Shown in pieces: positions 35,199-46,410 of a DNA stretch of 64,000 nt; position 1 is the first letter of the stretch; every line of letters begins with the position of its first letter. Below the pieces are notes generated by a model. That model had not been told where the DNA came from. It saw only the letters and a program-made list of their open reading frames with translations, and did not search any database. The position numbers and the translations under genes were made by a program. Source of the stretch: Massilia aurea. GTDB taxonomy: Bacteria > Pseudomonadota > Gammaproteobacteria > Burkholderiales > Burkholderiaceae_D. Location of the stretch: positions 949,377 through 1,013,376 of the forward strand of contig NZ_JACHBX010000002.1 in the NCBI RefSeq assembly GCF_014200505.1. Direction: 5' to 3'.

Positions 35199-35371
35199 GT
35201 ATCGAAAGACGGATAGATGCGTCAACAGCTGCAGTGATCCATGAGGCACTTCGAATGCAACGTGCGTTCGATGGTTACGTTGCCTTTAAGTTTTTAATAC
35301 GCCGGGATGTAAGTGAAACTGTGGCTCTTCGAGTGCTAAGTAAAGTCTGTAGCCTCATACGCAAACATTAG
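35195..35371 (+). CDS. Small SOS-linked protein, function unknown
   Basis: A 58-residue basic, helical protein (start MSIERRIDASTAAVIHEALR, end KVCSLIRKH). GGGAGG lies about 8 bases before ATG 35195, a strong ribosome site. Its start overlaps the stop of the preceding small frame by ATGA. A LexA box lies 118 bases upstream, so DNA damage probably induces it. The AVIHEALRMQRAF and TVALRVLS segments look like two amphipathic helices. I do not recognise a named family. Confidence 0.55.
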   Translation: MSIERRIDASTAAVIHEALRMQRAFDGYVAFKFLIRRDVSETVALRVLSKVCSLIRKH

Positions 35372-35520
35372 ACTAGATGTCAAAGAAAATAAAACACCAA
35401 AAAGTAGTGCAGATAAAGATTTGCAGTATCGATTTTATTGATTTTTAGAAACTTGTCCTGTGGCACGATAACATTTATCTGAGTCTGGTTGATACATTGC
35501 ATTCCATTCGTGCACTGAGA

Positions 35521-35546
35521 AAAACGGTCTCAAAAGAGACCGTTTA
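35521..35546 (-). terminator. Rho-independent terminator of gyrB
   Basis: On the minus strand AAACGGTCTC-TTTT-GAGACCGTTT is followed by TTCT. It lies 18 bases past the gyrB stop. Confidence 0.85.
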
Positions 35547-35563
35547 ATGCAGGGTGTTTTCGA

Positions 35564-38071
<2,508 letters not shown>

Positions 38072-38139
38072 CTACTTTCTATAAAACGGGTGGATCCGGG
38101 ACGGCGCAGGCTGCAACTTCTGGCCTGCGACCCCGGAAC

Positions 38140-38218
38140 CGTCATTCCCGCGCAGGCGGGAATCCAAGTGTGCGTGAACGCCAGCGAACTTGGGTTCCCG
38201 CCGGCGCGGGAACGACGG
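38140..38218. repeat. Inverted pair of the REP-like repeat between gyrB and dnaN
   Basis: CGTCATTCCCGCGCAGGCGG...AATCCAAG occupies 38140-38168 and its inverted relative CTTGGGTTCCCGCCGGCGCG...AACGACGG occupies 38189-38218. Together they can form a long hairpin in the gyrB leader. Confidence 0.85.
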
Positions 38219-38263
38219 GGTTGGGCTAACTTGTGACGCTAGGTCGCCGGTCAGCCAGCCTTC

Positions 38264-39370
38264 TTAAATACGCATCGGCATGACGACATACTTGAAGTCG
38301 CCGACCTCGGGAATTGAGATCAGCGCCGACGAGTTCGAGTCGCCCAGGGCGATGTTGACCTGGTCGCACTTCAGGTTGTTGAGCACGTCGAGCAGGTAGG
38401 TCACGTTGAAGCCGATGTCGATCGAATCGCCACCGTAGTCGATCTCGAGTTCTTCGACTGCTTCTTCCTGGTCGGCATTGGTCGAGCTGATCTTCATGAC
38501 GCCCGGCTCGATGATGCAGCGCACGCCCTTGAACTTGTCACTGGTCATGATCGCAGCGCGCTGCAGCGAGCGCAGCAGTTCATCGCGGCTGATCGTGAAG
38601 TCGTTCTTGTAGCCTTTTGGGATCACGCGCGTGTAGTCAGGGAACTTGCCCTCAACCAGTTTCGAGACCAGCTCGATGTCGGCAAAGGTCAGTTTGACTT
38701 GCGACGCGGCGATGTCCAGGCGGACCGTTTCATCGCTTTCTTCCAGCAGGCGCTGCAGTTCGATGATGGTCTTGCGCGGGATGATCACTTCCTGGCGCTC
38801 GAACTGCTGTTCGGTTTCCACCGAGCAGAAGGCCAGGCGGTGACCGTCGGTCGCCACGGCAATGATGTTGCTGCCGTCGAGCACCAGCAGCAGGCCGTTC
38901 AGGTAATAGCGAATGTCCTGCTGCGCCATCGAGAAGTACACCATGTTGAACAGGTGCTTGAGCGTCTTTTGCGGCAGCGTGACCGATGCGTTGTAGGTGT
39001 CGGCGATCGAGACGGTCGGGAACTCTTCGGCCGCAAGCGTCTGCAGCGCGAAGCGCGACTTGCCGCTCTGCACGGCCAGGCGCTTGTTTTGCAGCGTCAT
39101 CGTGACGTCGCCCGATTCCGGCAGCGCGCGCAGGATGTCGAGGAGTTTGCGTGCTGCGACCGTCGTGCCGGCGACTTCATCGCCCGCGCCGATATTGGCG
39201 TGCGTGGTGATCTGTACTTCGGTGTCGGTCGACAGGAACGACACGTTCTGGCCATCTTTGCGAATGAGGATATTGGCCAGAATCGGCATAGTGTGCCGAC
39301 GCTCGACAATACCACTCACGATCTGCAGTGGCCGGAGAAGCGTATCTCGGGTGGATTTGACCAGTTGCAT
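38264..39370 (-). CDS. dnaN: DNA polymerase III beta sliding clamp
   Basis: A 368-residue clamp that encircles DNA and tethers the polymerase. The N terminus MQLVKSTRDTLLRPLQIVSGIVERRHTMPIL, the internal LFNMVYFSMAQQDIRYYLNGLLL and the C terminus ending YVVMPMRI are family hallmarks. Three similar domains of about 120 residues are spread along the chain. Length is normal. It lies 96 bases downstream of dnaA and upstream of gyrB, in the conserved order. Confidence 0.98.
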   Translation of the reverse strand: MQLVKSTRDTLLRPLQIVSGIVERRHTMPILANILIRKDGQNVSFLSTDTEVQITTHANIGAGDEVAGTTVAARKLLDILRALPESGDVTMTLQNKRLAVQSGKSRFALQTLAAEEFPTVSIADTYNASVTLPQKTLKHLFNMVYFSMAQQDIRYYLNGLLLVLDGSNIIAVATDGHRLAFCSVETEQQFERQEVIIPRKTIIELQRLLEESDETVRLDIAASQVKLTFADIELVSKLVEGKFPDYTRVIPKGYKNDFTISRDELLRSLQRAAIMTSDKFKGVRCIIEPGVMKISSTNADQEEAVEELEIDYGGDSIDIGFNVTYLLDVLNNLKCDQVNIALGDSNSSALISIPEVGDFKYVVMPMRI

Positions 39371-39466
39371 TTTATCCTCAGTACGTTTGATTGGTTAATT
39401 ATTACTAAAACGATATTGTGCCATTGCCTGCGGCAAACACAAGGCGTCTGCCCGGCTGCTGCCGGA

Positions 39467-40894
39467 TTACCCTTTCAGGGTCTGTTCCAGCACGTGCAGC
39501 TCGTGGTTGCATTCGGGATTCTTCTGGCGGTCGCCCGCGATCTTGCGCACGGCGTGCAACACGGTCGTGTGATCGCGTCCGCCGAACAGTTCGCCGATTT
39601 CCGGCAAGCTCTTTTGCGTGAGTTCCTTGGCCAGGTACATGGCGATCTGGCGCGGGCGGGCGATGTTGGCCGGCCGGCGCTTCGAGTACATGTCCGCGAC
39701 CTTGATGTTGAAGAAGTCCGCCACCGTCTTCTGGATGTTTTCCACCGAGATCTGGCGGTTCTGCACCGACAGCAGATCTTTCAGCGCTTCTTTGACGACA
39801 TCAATGGTGATGTCCTTGCCGTGGAAACGCGAGTACGCCAGGATCTTGCGCAGTGCACCTTCGAGCTCACGCACGTTCGAGCGCAGGTGCTTGGCGACGA
39901 AGAAGGCGACGTCGTCCGACAGCGTCACGTCTTCGGATTGCGCTTTTTTGAGCAGAATCGCGACGCGCATTTCCAGCTCTGGCGGCTCGATCGCCACTGT
40001 CAGGCCGGAATCGAAGCGCGAGATCAGGCGGTCGTCCATGCCCGTGATCTCTTTCGGATAGGTATCTGACGTGATGATGATCTGTTTCTTCGCGGCGATC
40101 AGCGCCTCGAACGCATAGAAGAATTCTTCCTGCGTGCGGCTTTTGCCGCCAAAGAACTGAATATCATCGATCAACAGCATGTCGAGCGAGTGATAGTAGT
40201 GCTTGAAGTCGTCGAAGCCCTTGCGTTGATAGGCGGTCACGACGTCGCGCACGTACTGCTCGGCGTGGATGTAGCGGATGCGCGCGTTCGGCTGGTCGGC
40301 CATGACCTGGTTGCCGATCGCATGGATCAGGTGGGTCTTACCCAGGCCGACGCCGCCATAGAAGAACAGCGGGTTGTACGACACGCCCGGGTTGTTCGCC
40401 ACCTGGATCGCGGCGGCGCGCGCCAGCTGGTTGGCCTTACCGGTCACGAAGCTGTCGAAGGTCAGCTCGGTGTTGATGCGGCTTTGCTCGCGTTTCGGCG
40501 AGTTGGCGATGTTCAGGTTCTGGTTGTGGCTCGGGCCGTTGCCACTGTTCGGGCTCGGGTGTTCAGCGCCGGGCGCCGGGCGCGGGGCGTTGAAGTCGAC
40601 CGTTGCGGTCGAACCGGACGCACCGGCGCTGACCGTGTTGCGCGACGGATGTGTTTTGGGGTCGAGCACAAACTGCACCTCGACCGGCGCTTCCCAGTAC
40701 TGGGCTGCCAACTCCGTGATGCGGGTGGCAAACTGTGTCTTGACCCAGTCGAGCTTGAAGCGATTCGGTGCGGCCACGCGCAGCTTGCCATCTTCGTAGT
40801 CGAGGGCGACCAGCGGTTTGATCCACGCGCTATATTGCTGTGGCGTGAGCTCGAGCTCTAGCTGCGCGGAACAGGTCTGCCAAAAATTTTCCAT
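39467..40894 (-). CDS. dnaA: Chromosomal replication initiator DnaA
   Basis: A 475-residue initiator. Domain I starts [26 protein letters not shown] variable Pro/Ser/Asn-rich domain II spans about 85-140. The AAA+ domain has Walker [17 protein letters not shown] and Walker [14 protein letters not shown]. Domain IV ends with the DNA-binding helix signature [16 protein letters not shown]. The start at 40894 (MENFW) is chosen over an upstream in-frame ATG at 40942, because domain I of the family begins here. dnaN follows on the same strand. The upstream gap contains a DnaA box. Confidence 0.98.
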   Translation of the reverse strand: MENFWQTCSAQLELELTPQQYSAWIKPLVALDYEDGKLRVAAPNRFKLDWVKTQFATRITELAAQYWEAPVEVQFVLDPKTHPSRNTVSAGASGSTATVDFNAPRPAPGAEHPSPNSGNGPSHNQNLNIANSPKREQSRINTELTFDSFVTGKANQLARAAAIQVANNPGVSYNPLFFYGGVGLGKTHLIHAIGNQVMADQPNARIRYIHAEQYVRDVVTAYQRKGFDDFKHYYHSLDMLLIDDIQFFGGKSRTQEEFFYAFEALIAAKKQIIITSDTYPKEITGMDDRLISRFDSGLTVAIEPPELEMRVAILLKKAQSEDVTLSDDVAFFVAKHLRSNVRELEGALRKILAYSRFHGKDITIDVVKEALKDLLSVQNRQISVENIQKTVADFFNIKVADMYSKRRPANIARPRQIAMYLAKELTQKSLPEIGELFGGRDHTTVLHAVRKIAGDRQKNPECNHELHVLEQTLKG

Positions 40895-40944
40895 TACTTC
40901 GCTTGTTGATACGTAACACGCTATTTTACCCGCACCGGACAAAG

Positions 40945-40953
40945 TTATCCACA
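40945..40953 (+). promoter_or_regulatory. DnaA box
   Basis: TTATCCACA is the exact consensus DnaA-binding 9-mer, 50 bases upstream of the dnaA start. It may serve autoregulation, initiation or both. Confidence 0.8.
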
Positions 40954-41049
40954 GGCGCTACACATATTTTCCACCGAAACGGCCTGTCGGGGTGCCCGGC
41001 AGCGGGGCCGGGAAGGGCGGTGATGGCGGCTTGCGAAACAACATCCACC

Positions 41050-41079
41050 TTGACACTGATGCGCGAATTAGAGTCTAAT
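41050..41079 (+). promoter_or_regulatory. Promoter of the rpmH operon
   Basis: TTGACA at 41050-41055 is a perfect -35, and TCTAAT at 41074-41079 is a near-consensus -10 after an 18-base spacer. The rpmH start lies 174 bases downstream. A perfect palindrome covers the -10. Confidence 0.55.
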
Positions 41080-41081
41080 TC
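41065..41081. promoter_or_regulatory. Perfect palindrome over the rpmH promoter -10
   Basis: GAATTAGA-G-TCTAATTC has eight exact inverted bases around one central base. It covers the candidate -10, so a bound protein would block the rpmH operon promoter. Confidence 0.6.
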
Positions 41082-41252
41082 AGGGTTCCCCGTCCGTGCA
41101 CCGTGTCAGGCTGATAATTTCAGCGGCTGGTAGTCGGGCGAAGAGAGACCTGTGGCATGACGCGAGCTTAATCTGCGAAATTGTCATCGGCGCCGAATCT
41201 GACTCAAGTCAGACCCGATTTTGCATCTTATTTTGCTTTAAGCGAGACCACC

Positions 41253-41387
41253 ATGAAACGTACTTACCAACCTTCCGTCGTCCGTCGCAAGCGCACGCAC
41301 GGCTTCCGCGCACGTATGGCTACCCGTGGTGGCCGTCAAGTCCTGAACGCTCGCCGCGCCAAAGGCCGCAAGCGTCTGGCTGTCTAA
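41253..41387 (+). CDS. rpmH: 50S ribosomal protein L34
   Basis: A 44-residue basic ribosomal protein, [18 protein letters not shown] to GRKRLAV. It is a standard L34 sequence, including the conserved [21 protein letters not shown]. It is the first gene of the rpmH-rnpA-yidD-yidC cluster and diverges from dnaA. Confidence 0.98.
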   Translation: MKRTYQPSVVRRKRTHGFRARMATRGGRQVLNARRAKGRKRLAV

Positions 41388-41414
41388 GTCACACACCGCA
41401 CGTTGCGGTCAGTG

Positions 41415-41810
41415 ATGACAGGCGAAGGTTCGCACGACTTCGCGCGCGTTCGGCGCATCGTTAAAACGGATGAATTTTCATCCGTTTTTCGTTTGCGGCC
41501 AGCGCAAAAAACGGCGCATTTCGTGCTCTATACGCGACCGAACGCACTGCCGCATGCGCGGCTGGGCGTCGTTGCGGCCAAGCGCTTTGCGCCGCGCGCG
41601 GTCACGCGCAACACGATCAAGCGCCTCACGCGCGAACTGTTCCGCACCACCGGCCTGCCGCCTGTCGATTGCATCGTCCGCTTGTCGCGGCCGGTCAACG
41701 GCAAGGATGGCCCGGCCACGAACCGGGCCCTGAAGGCCGCGTTGAAGGTGGAACTGACGCGCCTGTTCGCGTCGCAGCTGCGGCGCCCGGCGCCGGTGGA
41801 CGCGGCATGA
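41415..41810 (+). CDS. rnpA: Ribonuclease P protein component
   Basis: A 131-residue basic protein that supports the RNase P RNA in tRNA 5' maturation. The core motif [16 protein letters not shown] is the family RNR-type helix, and [11 protein letters not shown] lies in the substrate cleft region. ATG at 41415 is chosen; in-frame GTG at 41412 and TTG at 41403 are possible. It overlaps yidD by ATGA (41807-41810). Confidence 0.93.
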   Translation: MTGEGSHDFARVRRIVKTDEFSSVFRLRPAQKTAHFVLYTRPNALPHARLGVVAAKRFAPRAVTRNTIKRLTRELFRTTGLPPVDCIVRLSRPVNGKDGPATNRALKAALKVELTRLFASQLRRPAPVDAA

Positions 41811-42079
41811 AAGCGCTGCTCGTCTCGCTGTTTGTCGGGATCTTGCGCGGTTATCAACTGCTGATCTCGCCGATGCTCGGGCCGCGCTGCCGTTTCTATC
41901 CCAGTTGTTCCAATTATGCGATCGAAGCGTTGCGCGTCCACGGCGCTGCACGCGGCTCATGGCTGGCCGCGCGCCGCGTGGGCCGCTGCCATCCGTGGCA
42001 CGCCGGCGGCCTCGACCCGGTGCCGCCTCACGGCGCCAAGGAATCCCATTCAGCCGCTTGCGGTTGCAACCACTCCTGA
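41807..42079 (+). CDS. yidD: Membrane protein insertion efficiency factor YidD
   Basis: A 90-residue small protein, [20 protein letters not shown] at the start and the conserved [21 protein letters not shown] core with two cysteines. [10 protein letters not shown] is the family C-terminal motif. It has an N-terminal amphipathic membrane helix and assists YidC. It overlaps rnpA by four bases and lies eight bases before yidC. Confidence 0.95.
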   Translation: MKALLVSLFVGILRGYQLLISPMLGPRCRFYPSCSNYAIEALRVHGAARGSWLAARRVGRCHPWHAGGLDPVPPHGAKESHSAACGCNHS

Positions 42080-42087
42080 AGACTCCA

Positions 42088-43767
42088 ATGGAATTCAATA
42101 AACGTACTGTCCTGTGGATCGTGTTCGCCATTTCCCTGATTGTTCTCTGGAACAATTGGATGGTGGCTAACGGCAAACAGTCGATGTTCTCGCCGGCGCG
42201 TCCGGCCCAGGTTGCCCAGCAAAAGACATCCGATGTGCCGGCTGCACCGCAAGCGGGCAGCAATGCCGTGCCCGGTGTGCCGGCCACGCCAGGTGCGCCT
42301 GCTGTTCCTGGCGGCGCGCCAGTGGCCGCCGTGGCAAGCCCGGTCGTTACCGTCACCACCGACGTCGTCAAGGTCGACATCGACCCGGTCGGCGGCGTGA
42401 TCAAGCGCCTCGAGATGCTCCAGTACCGCGATCACTTCGACAAGACCAAGAACCAGGTCCTGTTCAGCGTGAACGGTCCGAACGTGTACCTGGGCCAGAC
42501 TGGCCTGATCGGCACCACCGCCGCTGGCGTGCTGCCGAACCACACCACGCCGTTCACCGTGCGTCCTGGCGTGCGTACGCTGGGCGCGAATGGCCAGGTG
42601 CAGGTCGTGATGGATGCGGAGCAGGGCGGCGTGCGCCTGACCAAGACGCTGACGTTCCGCAAGGGCGACTACCTGATCGGCGTGCGTCACGACGTGACCA
42701 ATATCGGCACGGCGCCGGTCCAGCCATCGCTGTACCTGCAGCTGCAGCATGACGGTACCAAGCCGGCTACCGATTCGTGGTTCATGCCAAGCTACACCGG
42801 TCCGACGCTGTACACGAACGCGGACAAGTACCAGAAGCTGACCTTCGAGAAGATCGAAAAGGGCAGTGCGGATCACGCGCTGAAGGCCGACAACGGCTGG
42901 GTCGCGATCTCGCAGCACTTCTTTGTCTCGGCCTTCATCCCGGCCGACCGTACGCCGCGCGACATCTTCACCAAGAAGATCGCCACCAACCTGTATGCGA
43001 TCGGTACCGTGCAGTCGATGGGCACCGTGGCGCCTGGCGCCACCGTGTCGGTTGACTCGCGCCTGTATTCGGGTCCGCAAGACGAGCGCACACTGGAAAC
43101 CATCACCCCGGGCCTCGAGCTGGTGAAGGACTACGGCATGCTGACCGTGATCGCCAAGCCGATCTTCTGGGTCATGACGCAGCTGCACGCGATGCTGGGC
43201 AACTGGGGCTGGACCATCGTCGCCCTGACCATCCTGATCAAGCTAGCGTTCTTCCCGCTGTCGGCGGCAGGTTATCGCAGCATGGCCAAGATGCGTGTGG
43301 TCACGCCAAAAATGCAGGCGATCCGCGAACGCTTCAAGAGCGATCCAGTCAAGATGCAGCAAGCCACGATGGAGCTGTACAAGACCGAGAAGATCAATCC
43401 GCTGGGCGGCTGCCTGCCGATCCTGGTGCAGATGCCGGTGTTCTTCGCCCTGTACTGGGTGCTGCAGGCGTCGGTCGAGATGCGCGGCGCGCCATGGATC
43501 GGCTGGATCCAGGATCTGACGCAGCCTGACCCGTTCTACATCCTGCCGGTCATCTATGCGGTGTCGATGTTCATCACGACCAAGCTCAATCCGCAGCCGA
43601 CCGACCCGGTGCAGGCCAAGATGATGCTGTTCATGCCGATCGCGTTCTCGGTGGTGTTCTTCTTCTTCCCGTCCGGCCTCGTGCTGTACTGGGTGGTCAA
43701 CAACATCCTGTCGATCGCGCAGCAGTGGGTCATCACGCGCAAGTTCGAGACGGCCGCAGCGAAGTAA
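42088..43767 (+). CDS. yidC: Membrane protein insertase YidC
   Basis: A 559-residue inner-membrane insertase. One N-terminal membrane helix (TVLWIVFAISLIVLWNNWMV) is followed by a Pro/Ala linker and a large periplasmic beta-sandwich domain. Five C-terminal helices follow, starting at LGNWGWTIVALTILIKLAFFPLS. The C-terminal signature NPLGGCLPILVQMPVFFALYWVL is present, and it ends with a basic tail. It lies directly downstream of yidD and just before a strong terminator, so it closes the rpmH cluster. Confidence 0.98.
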   Translation: MEFNKRTVLWIVFAISLIVLWNNWMVANGKQSMFSPARPAQVAQQKTSDVPAAPQAGSNAVPGVPATPGAPAVPGGAPVAAVASPVVTVTTDVVKVDIDPVGGVIKRLEMLQYRDHFDKTKNQVLFSVNGPNVYLGQTGLIGTTAAGVLPNHTTPFTVRPGVRTLGANGQVQVVMDAEQGGVRLTKTLTFRKGDYLIGVRHDVTNIGTAPVQPSLYLQLQHDGTKPATDSWFMPSYTGPTLYTNADKYQKLTFEKIEKGSADHALKADNGWVAISQHFFVSAFIPADRTPRDIFTKKIATNLYAIGTVQSMGTVAPGATVSVDSRLYSGPQDERTLETITPGLELVKDYGMLTVIAKPIFWVMTQLHAMLGNWGWTIVALTILIKLAFFPLSAAGYRSMAKMRVVTPKMQAIRERFKSDPVKMQQATMELYKTEKINPLGGCLPILVQMPVFFALYWVLQASVEMRGAPWIGWIQDLTQPDPFYILPVIYAVSMFITTKLNPQPTDPVQAKMMLFMPIAFSVVFFFFPSGLVLYWVVNNILSIAQQWVITRKFETAAAK

Positions 43768-43787
43768 GCTGCCCCGGTCTTGACGAG

Positions 43788-43817
43788 AAACCCGCGCCGT
43801 GTGCGCGGGTTTTTTTT
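43788..43817 (+). terminator. Rho-independent terminator of the rpmH-yidC operon
   Basis: AAACCCGCGC-CGTGT-GCGCGGGTTT forms a perfect 10-base stem followed by a run of T, 21 bases after the yidC stop. Confidence 0.92.
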
Positions 43818-43832
43818 GGCGGGTGTGGTGGA

Positions 43833-43938
43833 CTTGGATTCCCGCCTGCGCGGGAATGACGTGCCGGTTGTGCGGGCCATGGCCATGCCGCAGCCCGCAG
43901 CTTGAAAACCGTCGTTCCCGCGAAGGCGGGAACCCAAG
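43833..43938. repeat. Inverted pair of the REP-like repeat before mnmE
   Basis: CTTGGATTCCCGCCTGCGCG...AATGACG occupies 43833-43861 and CGTCGTTCCCGCGAAGGCGG...AACCCAAG occupies 43910-43938. They are inverted relative to each other, with 48 bases between them. Confidence 0.85.
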
Positions 43939-43980
43939 TCATCCCCCATACCCATCACCCGTATCCCTTACAATCGCTCC

Positions 43981-45360
43981 ATGAAACTCGATACCTCACC
44001 CATCGCCGCCATCGCCACTGCCTCGGGCCGCGGCGGCATCGGCGTCGTACGCGCCTCCGGCAAGGAACTCGGTGCGCTGATCGCCGCGTTGTTCCCCGGT
44101 GCGACGCTCGCGCCGCGCCATGCAACCTATATCCCGTTCAAGGCCGCCAACGGCGACATCATCGACGAGGGCCTGGCCCTGTACTTCCCGGGACCGCATT
44201 CGTACACCGGCGAAGACGTGCTGGAACTGCAGGGCCACGGCGGCCCGATCGTGCTGCAGATGCTGCTGGGGCGTGTGCTCGAAGCGGGCATCAGCATGGA
44301 CCTGCGCCTGGCCGAACCGGGCGAATTCACGCGCCGCGCGTTCCTCAACGACAAGCTCGACCTGGCCCAGGCCGAGGCGGTGGCCGACCTGATCGACGCC
44401 TCCACCGAAGCGGCCGCGAAGTCGGCGTCACAGTCGCTGTCGGGCGCGTTTTCGCAGGTGGTGCACACGCTGGTGGACCAGACGACCAATCTGCGCATGC
44501 TGGTCGAAGCCACGCTCGATTTTCCGGAAGAAGAAATCGACTTCCTCGAAAAGTCGAACGCGCGCGGCCAGCTCGCCGGCATCATCACGGCGCTGGAACA
44601 CGTATTCCGCCAGGCGGCGCAAGGCGCGCTGCTGCGCGAAGGGTTGAATGTCGTGCTGGTCGGGCAGCCGAACGTGGGCAAGTCCTCGCTGCTGAATGCA
44701 CTGGCCGGCGCCGACGTTGCCATCGTCACGCCGATTGCCGGCACCACGCGCGACAAGGTCAGCGAGACGATCCAGATCGAGGGCATCCCGCTGAACATCA
44801 TCGACACCGCCGGCATCCGCGCGATCAGTGACGAGATCGACGTGGTCGAGCGCATCGGCATCGAGCGCACCTGGGGCGAAGTGGGCAAGGCCGACGTGAT
44901 CCTGCACCTGCTCGACGCGAACCTGGGCCCGAGCGCGGCCGACGAAGCCATCGTCGCAGCCTTCCCGGCCAACGTGCCGGTGGTGCGCATCTGGAACAAG
45001 ATCGACCTGTCGGGCCACAAGCCGTCAAAAGATGAAAGCACGGACGCTGTGCACCTGTATCTGTCGGCGCACGAAAAGCTCGGCATCGACCTGCTGCGCG
45101 CCGAACTGCTGCGCATCGCCGGCTGGCAGCAGACGGGTGAATCGCTGTTTCTGGCGCGCGAGCGGCATCTGATTGCGCTGCGCGCGGCCAGCGACCATCT
45201 GGAGCTGGCGCGCCAGCATGCCATGCAGGATGACCAGTCGCTGGACCTGTTTGCCGAAGAGCTGCGGCTGGCGCAGGATCAGCTTTCCAGCATCACCGGG
45301 CAGTTCACGCCGGATGATTTGCTGGGGGTGATTTTCGGGCGATTCTGTATCGGAAAGTAA
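43981..45360 (+). CDS. mnmE: tRNA uridine-5-carboxymethylaminomethyl modification GTPase
   Basis: A 459-residue GTPase that, with MnmG, modifies U34 of several tRNAs. The N-terminal formyl-tetrahydrofolate binding domain begins [21 protein letters not shown]. The G domain has [20 protein letters not shown] and NKID. The C terminus ends with the diagnostic FCIGK. Length is normal. It follows the rpmH operon on the same strand but after a terminator and repeats. Confidence 0.98.
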   Translation: MKLDTSPIAAIATASGRGGIGVVRASGKELGALIAALFPGATLAPRHATYIPFKAANGDIIDEGLALYFPGPHSYTGEDVLELQGHGGPIVLQMLLGRVLEAGISMDLRLAEPGEFTRRAFLNDKLDLAQAEAVADLIDASTEAAAKSASQSLSGAFSQVVHTLVDQTTNLRMLVEATLDFPEEEIDFLEKSNARGQLAGIITALEHVFRQAAQGALLREGLNVVLVGQPNVGKSSLLNALAGADVAIVTPIAGTTRDKVSETIQIEGIPLNIIDTAGIRAISDEIDVVERIGIERTWGEVGKADVILHLLDANLGPSAADEAIVAAFPANVPVVRIWNKIDLSGHKPSKDESTDAVHLYLSAHEKLGIDLLRAELLRIAGWQQTGESLFLARERHLIALRAASDHLELARQHAMQDDQSLDLFAEELRLAQDQLSSITGQFTPDDLLGVIFGRFCIGK

Positions 45361-45400
45361 GCGTCGCGTGCGCTGGGGCCCGGCATGCTAGGCTTGGAAC

Positions 45401-45982
45401 ATGGACCAGCACATGACCTCTTCCAAGCTTCACCCCGCGCGCCGCACGGCGCTGCGTCTGACCGCCGCAGCTCTTGGCGCCTGCCTGCTCTCATCCTGCG
45501 CCAGCGTCCTCGGCCCGCGTCAGGTCGAGCTGCCGCTGCACAAGCTGCAGTCCAGCCTCGACAAGCGCTTCCCGATCAACGAACGCCTGCTCGACATTTT
45601 TGACGTTCAGCTCACGCGCCCGCAACTGTCGCTGGTGCCGGACCAGGACCGGGTCGCGCTTGCCGTCGATGCATCGGTCGCGCCGCCGTTTGCACGCGCC
45701 TGGGCCGGCAATGTCGCGTTCTCGGGCCGCCTGTACATCGATCCGGGGCGCGCCGCCGTCATGATGGCCGAGCCGCGCGTCGACCGCCTGCAGCTTGGCA
45801 ATCCCGACGCCGAGCGCCAGTTGACGCGCGTGGCCAACACGCTGATCGACACCGTCGCGCGCGACATGCCGGTATATGCGTTCGACCAGAGCGACTTGCG
45901 TTACGCCGGCGTGCAGTTCGTCCCGACGCGCATCCAGACCACCCGCACGGGCCTGTTGGTCACGCTCGAACCGGCGAAGTAA
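45401..45982 (+). CDS. DUF1439 lipoprotein
   Basis: A 193-residue exported lipoprotein. The signal ALGACLLSSCAS gives a lipobox near C33. The rest (LPLHKLQSSLDKRFPINERLLDIFDVQLTRPQLSLVPDQDRVALAVDAS) is the DUF1439 family, of the YceB type. The fold resembles a lipid-binding BPI-like half. A second start at 45413 is possible. It is monocistronic, after mnmE. Confidence 0.83.
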   Translation: MDQHMTSSKLHPARRTALRLTAAALGACLLSSCASVLGPRQVELPLHKLQSSLDKRFPINERLLDIFDVQLTRPQLSLVPDQDRVALAVDASVAPPFARAWAGNVAFSGRLYIDPGRAAVMMAEPRVDRLQLGNPDAERQLTRVANTLIDTVARDMPVYAFDQSDLRYAGVQFVPTRIQTTRTGLLVTLEPAK

Positions 45983-46194
45983 CGTAATCCGCTCCGCATG
46001 TTGCAGTTGCGTCAAATTGCATCGGCACGGCAGATCAGGGATTGCACCCACATTGCATTCGGAGCACACTGATACGCAAAGAACCGCAGTGCTGGGTTCG
46101 CCAGTTGGGCTCCCGCTTGCGCTTTCTCATGGGCATGGAGTTCCACTGAAGTAATCTTTCTCTGACTTCAGGTTGCCGTATCAGGGGGTGGATC

Positions 46195-46410
46195 TTGGAA
46201 ACGACTTATGAGAGTTTTCCGAACGGTGGCAGGCCGCTTCAGGCGCCGCCCGTCTCGGTTGCCGCCGCCGTGAGCGCCGCGCCCACCCGCGCCAACCTGC
46301 CCGCCAAGGGCTCGTGCTGGTATTGCGAAAAGCCGCTCGACAGCGTGCGGCGCTTCTGCGGCAAGCCCTGCGCCGATGCCTTCGACGAAGAGGCCGAGTT
46401 TACGCGTTGA
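46195..46410 (+). CDS. Small zinc-ribbon protein
   Basis: A 71-residue protein. A proline and alanine rich N-terminal half precedes CWYCEKPLDSVRRFCGKPC, whose four cysteines form a CxxC...CxxxC zinc knuckle. It starts at TTG 46195, with AGGGGG about 6 bases upstream. Its 3' end overlaps the convergent Hpt gene by 11 bases. Short proteins of this kind are often partners of larger DNA- or RNA-binding factors, but the role here is unknown. Confidence 0.7.
   Translation: METTYESFPNGGRPLQAPPVSVAAAVSAAPTRANLPAKGSCWYCEKPLDSVRRFCGKPCADAFDEEAEFTR

Larger units (their letters stand above)
29890..35560. mobile_element. AT-rich defence island
   Basis: Base composition falls sharply from the GC-rich host pattern to AT-rich between the NHL lipoprotein gene and gyrB, with AT-ended codons in all genes. 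It carries vsr, a C5 methyltransferase, a putative restriction nuclease, a GHKL ATPase, a methyltransferase-fold protein and small SOS-linked frames. No integrase, tRNA or clear direct-repeat ends are visible, so boundaries are set by composition only. Confidence 0.6.
40895..41252. other. Probable oriC-side intergenic region between dnaA and rpmH
   Basis: This 358-base divergent gap is where betaproteobacterial replication origins are commonly placed. One perfect DnaA box, TTATCCACA, lies at 40945-40953, with AT-rich flanks. TTTTCCACC at about 40969 is a weak second candidate. A perfect palindrome and the rpmH promoter are also here. Only one strong box is visible in the gap, so the true origin may extend elsewhere. 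Confidence 0.5.
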
